A stretch of DNA of 10,901 bases from Asaia bogorensis (GCA_945886995.1 CAMCZJ010000096.1:1-10901), one strand, 5' to 3'; positions 1-7,379 are shown, counted from the stretch's first letter. Program-made: numbers and translations. The notes: a model not told the origin generated them from the letters alone.

Positions 1-471
1 CCGGAGGTTTTCGCCGAACGCATCCTGAACCCGATCGGCGGCAGCCGGGATTGGCGCTGGGATGGCTATCGCACCTCCTGGGTCACGTTGGAGAATGGCA
101 AGCGCGTGCAATCCGTGCCCGGTGGCACACATTGGGGCGGGGGTGTTGCCATCCATGCCGAGGATCAGGCGCGGATCGGGCTATTGGCGCTCAATCGCGG
201 CCGCTGGGCGGGCAGTGAAATCCTGCCGGCGCAATGGTTTGACTGGTCCACCGAAGCCTGCACGCTGAACCCTTCCTATGGGTTCCTCTGGTGGTTGAAC
301 ACGAGCGGGGAGCGTTTCCCCTCTGCCACGCGGGATGCGTTCTTCGCCTCCGGCGCCGGGGGTAATCTGACCTGGGTGGACCCGGGCTCCGGCATTGTCG
401 CCGTGCTGCGCTGGACTGATCCCAAGGCGATGGATGGCTTTATTGGCCGCGTCCGCGCGGCGCTGATCTGA
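1..471 (+). CDS. Serine hydrolase (beta-lactamase fold), C-terminal part
   Basis: This is the end of a class C beta-lactamase / penicillin-binding-protein-like serine hydrolase; the start lies left of the window. The open frame runs from base 1 to a TGA at 469-471 (156 codons). The key feature is a GGTHWGGG motif at bases 121-144. It matches the third active-site box of this family, where H-x-G replaces the K-T-G of true beta-lactamases. A glycine-rich FASGAGGNLTWVDP segment follows and then IVAVLRW, the last beta strand that normally packs against the active site. The SxxK box with the nucleophilic serine and the YxN box would be upstream and are not visible, so activity cannot be judged. 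Family members include esterases, D-aminopeptidases and many uncharacterised hydrolases; the substrate is unknown. The stop is 13 bases before gnd on the same strand, so the two may be co-transcribed, although they have no obvious shared role. Confidence 0.85.
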   Translation, partial: PEVFAERILNPIGGSRDWRWDGYRTSWVTLENGKRVQSVPGGTHWGGGVAIHAEDQARIGLLALNRGRWAGSEILPAQWFDWSTEACTLNPSYGFLWWLNTSGERFPSATRDAFFASGAGGNLTWVDPGSGIVAVLRWTDPKAMDGFIGRVRAALI

Positions 472-484
472 CGGGGCTGGCGTC

Positions 485-1459
485 ATGGAAATCGGCATTG
501 TCGGTTTGGGCCGCATGGGCGGGAATATCGCGCGGCGGCTGATGCAGGCGGGGCATCGTGCCGTGGTCTGGGACAAGGATGCGGCGGCGGTGGCGTCACT
601 TAATGCAGAAGGCGCTGTGGGCGTTGCCGATCTGGCCGGGTTGGTCGCTGCCCTGGCACCACCGCGCGCGGTTTGGGTCATGCTGCCCCATGGCGCGCCG
701 ACCGAGGATGCGCTGGACCAACTCAGCACGCTGCTTTCGCCCGGTGACACCGCGATTGATGGTGGCAATACCCATTGGAAGGATGATATCCGCCGCGCCA
801 AGGTGCTGGGCGCCAAAGGGATTGATTATCTGGATATCGGGACTTCCGGCGGGGTTTGGGGGCTGAAGCGCGGCTATTGCCTGATGATCGGCGGCAAACC
901 CGCACCCGTGGCGCGCCTGGCGCCGATCTTCAGTGCTTTGGCGCCGGGCCGCGGCGATATTCCAGAAACACCAAGGCGCGATGGCAGGCCCGCCAATATT
1001 GAGGAAGGCTGGATACACTGCGGCGATCATGGCGCGGGGCATCTCGTGAAGATGGTCCATAACGGCATTGAATACGGCATGATGCAGGCGCTGGCGGAAG
1101 GGCTTGATCTGCTGCGCCACGCCGATAGCGCGGAATTGCCGGAAGATCAGCGCCTGAGTGTGGATATCGCGGATGTGACGGAAGCCTGGCGGCGCGGTTC
1201 CGTCATTACCTCCTGGCTATTGGACCTGACGGCGAGTGCGCTGGCCGAGGACCCTGACCTTGCCAAGTATTCAGGCAAGGTGGGCGATTCCGGTGAAGGG
1301 CGCTGGACGGTGCAGCAGGCAGTGGAAACCGCCGTCGCCACGCCGGTGCTGACGGCGGCGCTTTACGCCCGCTTCCGGTCGCGTGATCAGATGAATTTCG
1401 GGGATCGCGCGTTATCCGCCATGCGCCATGGCTTTGGCGGACATCTGGAGCCGAAATAA
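485..1459 (+). CDS. gnd: 6-phosphogluconate dehydrogenase, decarboxylating (short, YqeC/GndA type)
   Basis: It converts 6-phosphogluconate to ribulose 5-phosphate, CO2 and NAD(P)H in the cytosol. The protein is 324 residues, the length of the short 6PGDH class (about 300-330) rather than the 470-residue pentose-phosphate enzyme. Visible parts: the Rossmann motif GLGRMGGN at residues 7-14, IDGGN at 91-95, the substrate-loop signature GTSGGVWG at 119-126, YCLMIGG at 131-137, and the catalytic stretch GHLVKMVHNGIEYG at 185-198. Lys189 is the expected general base and Glu196 the expected acid. An acidic Asp30 closes the second beta strand (VVWDKD) where NADP-specific enzymes carry N-R-T/S. This suggests NAD+ preference, which is inference. 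The ATG at 485 has only a weak G-rich region ahead of it (GGGGCTGG). It is followed two bases later by gntK, so the pair forms a gluconate-to-pentose-phosphate unit. Confidence 0.95.
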   Translation: MEIGIVGLGRMGGNIARRLMQAGHRAVVWDKDAAAVASLNAEGAVGVADLAGLVAALAPPRAVWVMLPHGAPTEDALDQLSTLLSPGDTAIDGGNTHWKDDIRRAKVLGAKGIDYLDIGTSGGVWGLKRGYCLMIGGKPAPVARLAPIFSALAPGRGDIPETPRRDGRPANIEEGWIHCGDHGAGHLVKMVHNGIEYGMMQALAEGLDLLRHADSAELPEDQRLSVDIADVTEAWRRGSVITSWLLDLTASALAEDPDLAKYSGKVGDSGEGRWTVQQAVETAVATPVLTAALYARFRSRDQMNFGDRALSAMRHGFGGHLEPK

Positions 1460-1461
1460 CC

Positions 1462-1983
1462 ATGCGCCCCGCCGCGATTATCGTGATGGGGGTTTCGGGT
1501 TCGGGCAAATCCACCATTGGCGCGCTGCTCGCCGAGGCGCTCGGCTGGCCCTTCGCCGATGCGGATGGCTTTCACCCCGCGGCGAATGTCGCGAAAATGG
1601 CTTCAGGCCAGGCGCTGACGGATGAGGACCGTTGGCCCTGGCTGGATGCCATTGCGGCACATATTGGCGCCGCGCGGGTGGCGGGGCAGCCAGTCGTGGT
1701 GGCCTGTTCGGCGCTGCGCCGCGCCTATCGGGACCGCTTGCGCGCGGGGCATCATGATTTGCTGTTTCTACACTTGGCCGGTGCGCCTGACGTGATTGCG
1801 GCGCGCCAAGCAGCGCGCCAAGGCCACTTCATGCCACCATCCCTGATGGCGAGCCAATTCGCGACACTTGAAGACACAGCCGAAGAAGCCGATGCCATCA
1901 CGCTTTCCGTCACGGCATCACCGAACGCAGTGGTTGCGGCTGCGGTGCAGGCTATCCGCGCGCGGGATGGTGCAGCGCGCTGA
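1462..1983 (+). CDS. gntK: Gluconokinase
   Basis: It phosphorylates D-gluconate with ATP to 6-phosphogluconate, the substrate of the enzyme encoded just upstream. The 173-residue length is typical of GntK/IdnK-type P-loop kinases. Visible motifs: the Walker A loop GVSGSGKST at residues 10-18, the DADGFHPAANVAKM substrate-binding stretch near 32-45, DEDRWPWL near 54-61, the CSALRRAYRDRLR box near 82-94, and the lid and C-terminal signature RQGHFMPPSLMASQFATLE near 118-136. The start codon lies two bases after the gnd stop. GGAG 11 bases upstream, inside the end of gnd, is a possible ribosome site, so translational coupling to gnd is likely. After the stop there are only 18 bases before the convergent deacetylase gene, and I see no clear intrinsic terminator there. 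No gluconate transporter or GntR-type regulator is in the window. Confidence 0.95.
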   Translation: MRPAAIIVMGVSGSGKSTIGALLAEALGWPFADADGFHPAANVAKMASGQALTDEDRWPWLDAIAAHIGAARVAGQPVVVACSALRRAYRDRLRAGHHDLLFLHLAGAPDVIAARQAARQGHFMPPSLMASQFATLEDTAEEADAITLSVTASPNAVVAAAVQAIRARDGAAR

Positions 1984-2001
1984 AGCTTGGTGGCGAGTAG
2001 A

Positions 2002-2937
2002 TTATTCCGCCGCCTGTGCTTCCCAATGCGCCGCGATCTCACCCATGGTTGCGGGCCAAAGGCTGCCGCGCGCCAGAAGGGCATCCAGCATGGCGTTGAA
2101 GGCGCGAATGCGATGCGGCACCCCAATGAGCCAAGGCGTGATGGGCACCACCAGAATACGACCGCCGCCGCTTTCTTGCGCTTCCCGATCCAGCATTTCA
2201 TGCGCGGCCAGAATGGCGCGGGTGAAATCCTCGGTCGCCAAATGCTGCTGATGCAACATGCGCTGATCCGATAAATCCTGCGACAGCGGCATGGAAATCA
2301 AGCGGCCCGCTTCGGTTTGCATGACATAGGGCATGTCATCATTCGCCCAGCCGGTGGTGAAGCTGAAGCCCGCTTCCGCCACCAGGCGCAGCGTATGGCT
2401 TGATTCGGAATGGGCCGGCGAATGCCAGCCGCGCATATTGCTTCCGAAGCGCGCGCGCAGCAGTGCTGCGGCTTCCTGCACCGTGGCGCGTTCCTGTTCA
2501 AGCGGCACGCCGCTGTGATGCAGCCGCCCCATATCCAAACCACCGCAAGCAATCTCCCAGCGCGCGACTTCAAGATCATCCATCAGCGCCGGATAGCGCT
2601 GCGCGAGCACCGCGCTGAGCAAGGCAGTCGCTGGCAGGCCGCGCGCGGTGAGTGATTTCATCAGCCGATAAACGCCAATCCGATTACCGTAATCGCGCAG
2701 CGTATAATCCCAATAGGATGGATAAGGCCGTTCCATGCCGCCCGGCGCGATGAAAGGCTTGAGCGGCATATCCATGGGAAAATGGCCCATATGCACCGCG
2801 ATACAAAGTGCTATGCGCGCGCCATTCGGCCAGCTCATTGGCTTTGCCTTTGGCAAGGCGCGGAAGGGGTAGATTTCATGATCCATCCCGCGACGGCGGT
2901 GCGGATAATGCAGATATTCTTCAGGCAGGCCTTTCAT
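2002..2937 (-). CDS. Polysaccharide deacetylase family protein (PuuE-like), degenerate active site
   Basis: This is a 311-residue NodB/CE4-superfamily protein of the PuuE-like branch and a paralogue of the gene immediately upstream. Shared landmarks: SWPNGARIA near 35-43, RDYGNRIGVYRLM near 81-93, RWEIA near 126-130, RGWHSPAHS near 169-177, DDMPY near 200-204 and IGVPHRI near 271-277. The ATG at 2937 was chosen because it overlaps the TGA of the upstream gene as ATGA (2934-2937), with GGGGA four bases before it. A frame open further upstream would lie wholly inside that gene. Three positions where the upstream copy has Glu36, His115 and His247 are here Gly51, Gly132 and Thr267. A catalytic role for those positions is expected from CE4/PuuE logic. 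The protein may therefore be a non-catalytic partner or a changed enzyme. Substrate is unknown; allantoinase activity should not be assumed. Confidence 0.85.
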   Translation of the reverse strand: MKGLPEEYLHYPHRRRGMDHEIYPFRALPKAKPMSWPNGARIALCIAVHMGHFPMDMPLKPFIAPGGMERPYPSYWDYTLRDYGNRIGVYRLMKSLTARGLPATALLSAVLAQRYPALMDDLEVARWEIACGGLDMGRLHHSGVPLEQERATVQEAAALLRARFGSNMRGWHSPAHSESSHTLRLVAEAGFSFTTGWANDDMPYVMQTEAGRLISMPLSQDLSDQRMLHQQHLATEDFTRAILAAHEMLDREAQESGGGRILVVPITPWLIGVPHRIRAFNAMLDALLARGSLWPATMGEIAAHWEAQAAE

Positions 2938-3842
2938 GGTGTCCCCGCAGCGATCCAGGATTGCGCTTCCGCCAAATGATGCTTTGTGTACCAGGCAGCA
3001 ATTTCTCGCCCGGTTGCAAGCCAAACCTTGTCATGGCGCACCACATGGCGCAGCACATCATCCAGTGCGGCAATGCGATGCGGCTGACCGATCAGAAAGG
3101 GATGCAGCGGCATACACATGACTGTGCCGCTTTCAGCGCCTTCTTCGTAAAGCTGATCAAACTGCGCCTTGCAGATCGCAGCGAAACGTTCAGGTGGCGT
3201 GTTGCGCATGGCCAAAAGCGGCACATCATTGATTTCAAGTGAATAGGGGACGCTGATCAGATGCCCGCTGCGCACCTTGATCGGGGTTGGCTGGTCATCA
3301 TGCAGCATATCCAGCGTGTATTTGATGCCTTCTTCCGCCAGAAGATGCTGGGTGGTTTCATCATTCGAAATGGCGGGCGTCAGCCATCCATCCAATTCCT
3401 GCCCACTGGCACGCTTGATTGTTTCGCGGTTCTCGCGAATGACAGCGCGCTGCTGATCCTCATTCATGCCGTAGAAATAGCGGGTGTTGTAGGTGCCGTG
3501 GCTGAACAGCTCCCAATCCAACGCGCAGCAACGTTCGATGATTTCCGGATAATGATCACAAACCGCGACATTGAGGGATACACTGCCGCGCACCCCATGG
3601 CGCGCCATAACATCGGCCATACGCCAGAAGCCAACACGATTTCCGTAATCACGCCAGGAATAGCCAAGCACATCCGGTTGCGGCCTGGTCCATGGCATCC
3701 GGCGCGCATTCGGCGGCGGATCAAGCTCATAATGTTCAATATTCGGTGCCACCCAAAAGGCAATCTGCGCGCCATTCGGCCAAGTAATGCGCGGGCGTCT
3801 TCGCCATGGCATGTAGTCATAATGACCCGGCTCGCTCAGCAT
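2934..3842 (-). CDS. Polysaccharide deacetylase family protein (PuuE-like)
   Basis: A NodB/CE4-superfamily protein of the PuuE-like branch, 302 residues from the ATG at 3842. Family landmarks: TWPNGAQIAFWVAPNIEHYEL near 20-40 (with Glu36), WRDYGNRVGFWRM near 63-75, WELFSHG near 110-116 (His115), DGWLTPAISNDET near 151-163, HDDQPT near 181-186, VPYSLEIND near 198-206 and PLHPFLIGQPHRI near 245-257 (His247). No signal peptide is seen, so it is probably cytosolic and acts on a small C-N bond substrate rather than on a wall polymer. Known relatives include metal-independent allantoinase PuuE; the real substrate here is unknown. An in-frame GTG at 3854 would add four residues; spacing from the nearest purine runs does not separate the two starts. 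It is coupled to the downstream paralogue by an ATGA overlap and lies about 70 bases after the glycosyltransferase stop. Confidence 0.9.
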   Translation of the reverse strand: MLSEPGHYDYMPWRRRPRITWPNGAQIAFWVAPNIEHYELDPPPNARRMPWTRPQPDVLGYSWRDYGNRVGFWRMADVMARHGVRGSVSLNVAVCDHYPEIIERCCALDWELFSHGTYNTRYFYGMNEDQQRAVIRENRETIKRASGQELDGWLTPAISNDETTQHLLAEEGIKYTLDMLHDDQPTPIKVRSGHLISVPYSLEINDVPLLAMRNTPPERFAAICKAQFDQLYEEGAESGTVMCMPLHPFLIGQPHRIAALDDVLRHVVRHDKVWLATGREIAAWYTKHHLAEAQSWIAAGTP

Positions 3843-3913
3843 GTGCCAACCCACCCTTCATGCAAGCCCTTCTTCCGGAAAGGCAAATCAAGGCTGCCGT
3901 CTTACCACCGAGG

Positions 3914-5968
3914 TCAGATATTCGGAACTTCAATCTTCTGAAACGAACGGCGCCGCTTGACCCAGGAAGCTTGGCTCAGTTCCGGAAAGGCCGCCATGAA
4001 CGCGCCGCGTGTCTGCGGATCCTTCGCATCACAGACCATGATGTGGGTTACCCCAACCCCAACATCACGATCACCTGGCCCAAGCGAAGTGCCAGCACCG
4101 CAATCAATACCCAGGCGAAGCTCTTTCTGGGTCGCGCGCATGTTGAAACAAAGCGCAAGGCGCTTGCCGCTGCCGATCATGCATTCCATGGGGCCATAAA
4201 GCCGCTCATCATGTTCAGCAAGGACGCTGATCTTCATTCTGGTGGGCAAGGCTGATCCACGGAGGCGAATGAAGAACGCCATATCCTTACCCAGCAAATG
4301 GTCCGGCAGCCTTAGACGCATGCTGGCGGTGCCCGGCATCGTCCAACACCCCCAATCTTCTGGCCTGTGCCAATTGAGCCCATCGCGTACCAGGCTACCT
4401 AGCGCAACCAGATGAAAGGGAGTGTCTGCCCCGGTCTTTCCTAGGGAGATTATGCTTCCAGCCGGCACATCCAAGAACCGCTGCTGCCGCAGAAGCGCGC
4501 TGGGCTTGGTTTCCGATACACGCTGCAACATCTCATCCGCAACGGCGGACCATTCTCGGATTTGTGCTGTCGCGCGCGCATGATCGCGCAATCTTTCTCT
4601 TGCGGGTTTGTCGAAGATCAGCATTTCCAGTTTTTCAAGCAGATCCGCCAGATCATCACCACGGAAATAGACCGCCGCTTCCCCACCCGCCTCGGTAAGG
4701 GAGGTATTGGCAGCAACCAGGGGCAAAGCGCCAAAGGAAAGGCTTTCTGTAATGGGCAAACCCCAGCCTTCATAAAAGCTGTTAAAGACCGAGAAGAGGC
4801 ATTTTTGATACAGCGTCGCTAGCGCGGTATCCGTTATGCTGGAAACCAGCAGAATCCGTTCATTGAGGGATGGGTTTGCGCGCAAAAATTCTGCAGCTTC
4901 CTCAAACAACCATCCTGCCCGGCCTAGGCACAACAGATAGGGCACCGAAGCGGCACCGTGGCTTTCAATAAGCCCTTGCCATGCCTTAAAGAGAAGAATG
5001 TGGTTCTTCCGACTTTCGAGGGTCGCGACACACAAGACAAAACTGGCATCAACCGGCAGAATATGCTGCAGAGGATTCTCAGAAACCTGGGAACGCTTGG
5101 CCAGATGGCGTGACATATCGCCATTCAGCGCAATCGGGTGAACTGGAACCCCGGTCCCAGGATCAAGGCGCTTCAATTCACGGCCAATATCATTTCCGGA
5201 CCACTGAGAATTGGTCAGTATTGCATCCGCTTCCAGACAGACACCGGCGAACCAGCTTCGAAAATCTTCTACCAGCGCATCCGCACAATGTTCTGGCACC
5301 ATCAGGGGAATGCAATCATGGATCATCGGTACATAGCTAAGTGAACAATGATTCCGTAATTCCCTGATTTTCAAAAGATAATTCTCAATCCACCAGGATG
5401 TTCCCAGATTAACCAGGATGAACTGATCATGCGGCGGATAAGACGCCAATTGCCTTGCCAGACATTCCCGGTGTACGAGCGCTTCCATCTGACCCAGGAA
5501 GGCTTCCTCATTCATACTCTCATTCGTCTCTGTGGCATGGTAAAGCGACAGGAACTCCGCCACAGTCAGGTGTAGCCAGTCATTTCGTTCTTTTTCGAAG
5601 TAGACAATGATTGGATTGCATTGAACCCTAAATTCCACAACTGCGTAATGAATAATGTTGAGTTGAACGCGCTGGATCCCGGTAGGCACACGACTTTCCC
5701 TGAGATACTGAATCAGATCAGAAATATCGAAGATGATCCTGCGACGAGGAGGTGAATGCTCCTGTAGCCCTGCACTCTGCGCCCTGGATTCCCCTGCTGC
5801 TCTCATTCCATGCAATTGGCTTGTATCGCCAGGATTAGGCATTCTGGTTGGAGTAGCATCCAAAGCATGAACGCTTAGGCTCTGATTCGGCCTGCGGTGC
5901 GCCTTCGTGATTTGTCGCAAAATATGCGCCATATTGGCAGAAATTCGTGCCATCAGATGCCGCAGCAT
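3914..5968 (-). CDS. GT4-family glycosyltransferase with extra C-terminal beta-rich domain
   Basis: A 684-residue protein with a GT-B glycosyltransferase core, likely acting in surface polysaccharide or glycan assembly. Order: a polar, poorly conserved N-terminal tail (about 1-75); a first Rossmann-like domain beginning RRIIFDISDLIQY near 76-88 with PTGIQRVQ near 95-102; MIHDCIPL near 215-222; the second domain with VATLESRKNH near 314-323; and FYEGWGLPITES near 398-409. The last carries the E-x7-E pair (Glu400, Glu408) typical of retaining GT4 donor-sugar binding. Residues about 497-645 form an additional region with WHRPEDWGCWTMPG near 533-546 and alternating strand-like segments. It resembles a beta-sandwich appended to some surface-glycan enzymes; I cannot name it. 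The ATG at 5968 is preferred over an in-frame TTG at 5992 because GGGAG sits seven bases upstream. The gene is more AT-rich than its neighbours (5581-5640 is 35% G+C), which suggests acquisition by transfer. Confidence 0.88.
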   Translation of the reverse strand: MLRHLMARISANMAHILRQITKAHRRPNQSLSVHALDATPTRMPNPGDTSQLHGMRAAGESRAQSAGLQEHSPPRRRIIFDISDLIQYLRESRVPTGIQRVQLNIIHYAVVEFRVQCNPIIVYFEKERNDWLHLTVAEFLSLYHATETNESMNEEAFLGQMEALVHRECLARQLASYPPHDQFILVNLGTSWWIENYLLKIRELRNHCSLSYVPMIHDCIPLMVPEHCADALVEDFRSWFAGVCLEADAILTNSQWSGNDIGRELKRLDPGTGVPVHPIALNGDMSRHLAKRSQVSENPLQHILPVDASFVLCVATLESRKNHILLFKAWQGLIESHGAASVPYLLCLGRAGWLFEEAAEFLRANPSLNERILLVSSITDTALATLYQKCLFSVFNSFYEGWGLPITESLSFGALPLVAANTSLTEAGGEAAVYFRGDDLADLLEKLEMLIFDKPARERLRDHARATAQIREWSAVADEMLQRVSETKPSALLRQQRFLDVPAGSIISLGKTGADTPFHLVALGSLVRDGLNWHRPEDWGCWTMPGTASMRLRLPDHLLGKDMAFFIRLRGSALPTRMKISVLAEHDERLYGPMECMIGSGKRLALCFNMRATQKELRLGIDCGAGTSLGPGDRDVGVGVTHIMVCDAKDPQTRGAFMAAFPELSQASWVKRRRSFQKIEVPNI

Positions 5969-5975
5969 CTTTTCT

Positions 5976-5980
5976 CTCCC
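5976..5980 (-). promoter_or_regulatory. Ribosome binding site of the glycosyltransferase gene
   Basis: On the minus strand the sequence reads GGGAG, followed by seven bases and then the ATG at 5968. This is the site that decides the start of the glycosyltransferase. The alternative TTG at 5992 has no comparable purine-rich stretch at a suitable distance. Confidence 0.6.
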
Positions 5981-5992
5981 AAGCAATCCCAA

Positions 5993-6340
5993 ACGAGATC
6001 AGGAACAGACCTCATCCCGTAGCGATCCATTACCCTAAGCCGCCGGGAAGGTGAACCGGAATCGCCTATTGCACTGTATCGTCTTCCTTTCGGGGCAGGG
6101 CCGTGCTTCGCCTGCGTTCGCCCATGTCTATTCGAGCAATCGCCGCACCGAATATCCAGGCACGCATCTGGTGGGTTTTCGTAGCGCGCTGCAGATATGG
6201 AGGGACCTGGCGGCTTAAAGGCACTGCGGAACGAGCGTGATGATGGCGTGGTGACAGAAACGCGCCAAGGTTAAGGGCGACCTTAGCTCAATCTGAAGAG
6301 CTTCCAGTCGCTGCCGCCTTTATCCTTGGCCGTACACTGA
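5993..6340. other. Intergenic region without a recognisable gene
   Basis: About 350 bases between the glycosyltransferase start and the end of the amidohydrolase remnant. All frames are short or interrupted. A plus-strand frame around 6090-6215 gives a peptide that looks partly protein-like (HVYSSNRRTEYPGTHLVGF), has no clear start and ends at a TAA near 6215. I cannot assign it, and it may be a remnant of a lost gene. Short inverted repeats such as AGCTC/GAGCT at 6285-6302 are present. The promoter of the glycosyltransferase presumably lies here, but I see no convincing -35/-10 pair. Confidence 0.5.
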
Positions 6341-6755
6341 TTAGCAGCACCCAAGGCGGTTTCGATAATGCGCGCATTTCACTGCTTCGAAGCCAGACCC
6401 GACACTGATGAATCCGGCACCGGACGGCATGGCAGCGCGAAATGCGGCGCGCAATTCTCTCTGCGCAGCCTCCATATCCACGCCAGTAACCTTACCCTGG
6501 TGAACAATTGTTCGTCCTGCAACAATCAATTCCTGCAAATCGGATCGGTTTCCGCAGGCAAAAAGCAATTCGATTGGATCAAGCGGCATCAATTCATCTT
6601 CATCCAAGGCATTGCGTTCGCCGAGTAAACCGCAGTCAACCGGCTGCAACAGGAAGGTGAGAAGGCTTCCTTGCCCAGATCAATCCTGGCCTGGCATGCG
6701 GCATCGGAACCATCGCACAGTAGATTTCTTCTGAAGCATCGCCGGCGGCCTTGTC
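6341..6755 (-). pseudogene. Amidohydrolase (TRZ/ATZ, cytosine-deaminase-like), frameshifted C-terminal remnant
   Basis: The last ~100 codons, ending at a TAA at 6341-6343, read like the C-terminus of a metal-dependent amidohydrolase: QPVDCGLLGERNALDEDELM, then DPIELLFACGNRSDLQ, then LIVAGRTIVHQGKVTGVDME. The AGRTIVHQGKVTG part is the typical closing beta hairpin (V-x-G-x-x-V-x-x-G). Upstream, the same protein can be followed only by changing frame twice. GKEA preceded by ARIDL lies in a second frame (about 6662-6720), and KAAGDASEEIY lies in a third (about 6720-6752), as in the usual A-x-G-x-x-x-E-E-I-Y-x-M-A-T region. The metal-binding N-terminal two thirds are absent, because the oxidoreductase gene starts at 6789 on the other strand. 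The piece is therefore a 5'-truncated, twice-frameshifted relic. The frameshift positions are approximate, and the exact subfamily is inference. Confidence 0.72.
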
Positions 6756-6788
6756 GCCGGGTAGCAGTTTGGGCCAAGTTGTTGGTTC

Positions 6789-7379
6789 ATGAAGATACTC
6801 CTCATCTCCGCACATCCCGTTGAGGATTCCTACAATGCGGCGCTGCGCCACGCGGCGATTGAAGCGCTGTTGCGGGCGGGCCATGTGGTGGATCATCTTG
6901 ATCTTTACGCCGTAGGCTTCGACCCAGTTTTGGGCCGTGCTGAACGCCTAGGTTATCATGAGGTGCCTGCTAACCGTGCGCCCGTGGAAGCCTATGTGGC
7001 CCGATTATTGGCGGCTGAAGCGTTGGTTTTTGTCTTTCCCGTTTGGTGCTTTGGCTTGCCGGCTATTCTGAAGGGTTTTTTCGACCGTGTCTTTCTGCCC
7101 GGCGTGACCTTCAAGCTTGGCGAAGACGGTATCGCGCGTCCCGCGCTGACGCATATCAAGCATGTGGTTGGGATCACAAGCTACGGGCGCCCTTGGTGGG
7201 TGGCGACATTCCTGATGGGCAATCCGCCGAAGCGGCAGATCATGAATTACTTCCGCCTGCTCACGGGTGGCCGGGCACGGCGCACGTGGCTTGCGCATTA
7301 CGACATGAACCGCGCAACCGATGCGTCTCGGCAGGCTTTTCTTGCGAAAGTCAAAAGCCAAATAGCGCGGCTTGGCTGA
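6789..7379 (+). CDS. NAD(P)H oxidoreductase, flavodoxin-like fold (quinone reductase / MdaB-KefF type)
   Basis: A 196-residue flavoprotein of the Flavodoxin_2 group (NQO1, KefF, MdaB relatives) that transfers two electrons from NAD(P)H to quinones or other acceptors through FMN or FAD. Visible features: MKILLISAHPVEDSYN at 1-16, where S-A-H-P is the phosphate-binding loop of the flavin; the FVFPVWCFGLPAILKGFFDR segment at 81-100, the family's strongest signature (F-P-x-W-x-x-x-P-A-x-L-K-G-F-x-D-R); VFLPGVTF at 101-108; and TSYGRPWW at 130-137, lining the flavin/nicotinamide site. The length is usual for the family. The ATG at 6789 starts directly at the conserved N-terminal strand, but no clear Shine-Dalgarno sequence precedes it. 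The gene abuts the truncated end of a divergent amidohydrolase relic and converges on the PhnZ-like gene, ending nine bases before that gene's stop. Confidence 0.9.
   Translation: MKILLISAHPVEDSYNAALRHAAIEALLRAGHVVDHLDLYAVGFDPVLGRAERLGYHEVPANRAPVEAYVARLLAAEALVFVFPVWCFGLPAILKGFFDRVFLPGVTFKLGEDGIARPALTHIKHVVGITSYGRPWWVATFLMGNPPKRQIMNYFRLLTGGRARRTWLAHYDMNRATDASRQAFLAKVKSQIARLG

Noticed and set aside
181..1120. Minus-strand open frames opposite the serine hydrolase and gnd
   Set aside because: Low-complexity Ala/Pro/Arg-rich translations, fully overlapping well-supported genes on the other strand.
1973..1982. CAGCGCGCTG palindrome at the end of gntK as a terminator
   Set aside because: It is within coding sequence, has no loop and no T-run; GC-rich self-complementary 10-mers are expected here.
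2938..3024. Extended N-terminus (29 more residues) of the second deacetylase
   Set aside because: The extension lies entirely inside the upstream gene, has no family similarity, and the ATGA overlap with a nearby GGGGA marks the real start.
3261..3941. 226-codon plus-strand frame opposite the first deacetylase
   Set aside because: Antisense to a gene with clear family motifs; no recognisable domain and no ribosome site.
6021..6055. Possible sigma-70 promoter for the glycosyltransferase (TTCACC, 17 bases, TAATGG on the minus strand)
   Set aside because: The spacing fits but the -10 match is too poor to support.
6273..6330. TTAGCTCAATCTGAAGAGCTT, which resembles a tRNA D-arm
   Set aside because: No matching acceptor stem, anticodon arm or GGTTCGAAT-type T-loop can be placed around it; only a 5-bp hairpin remains.
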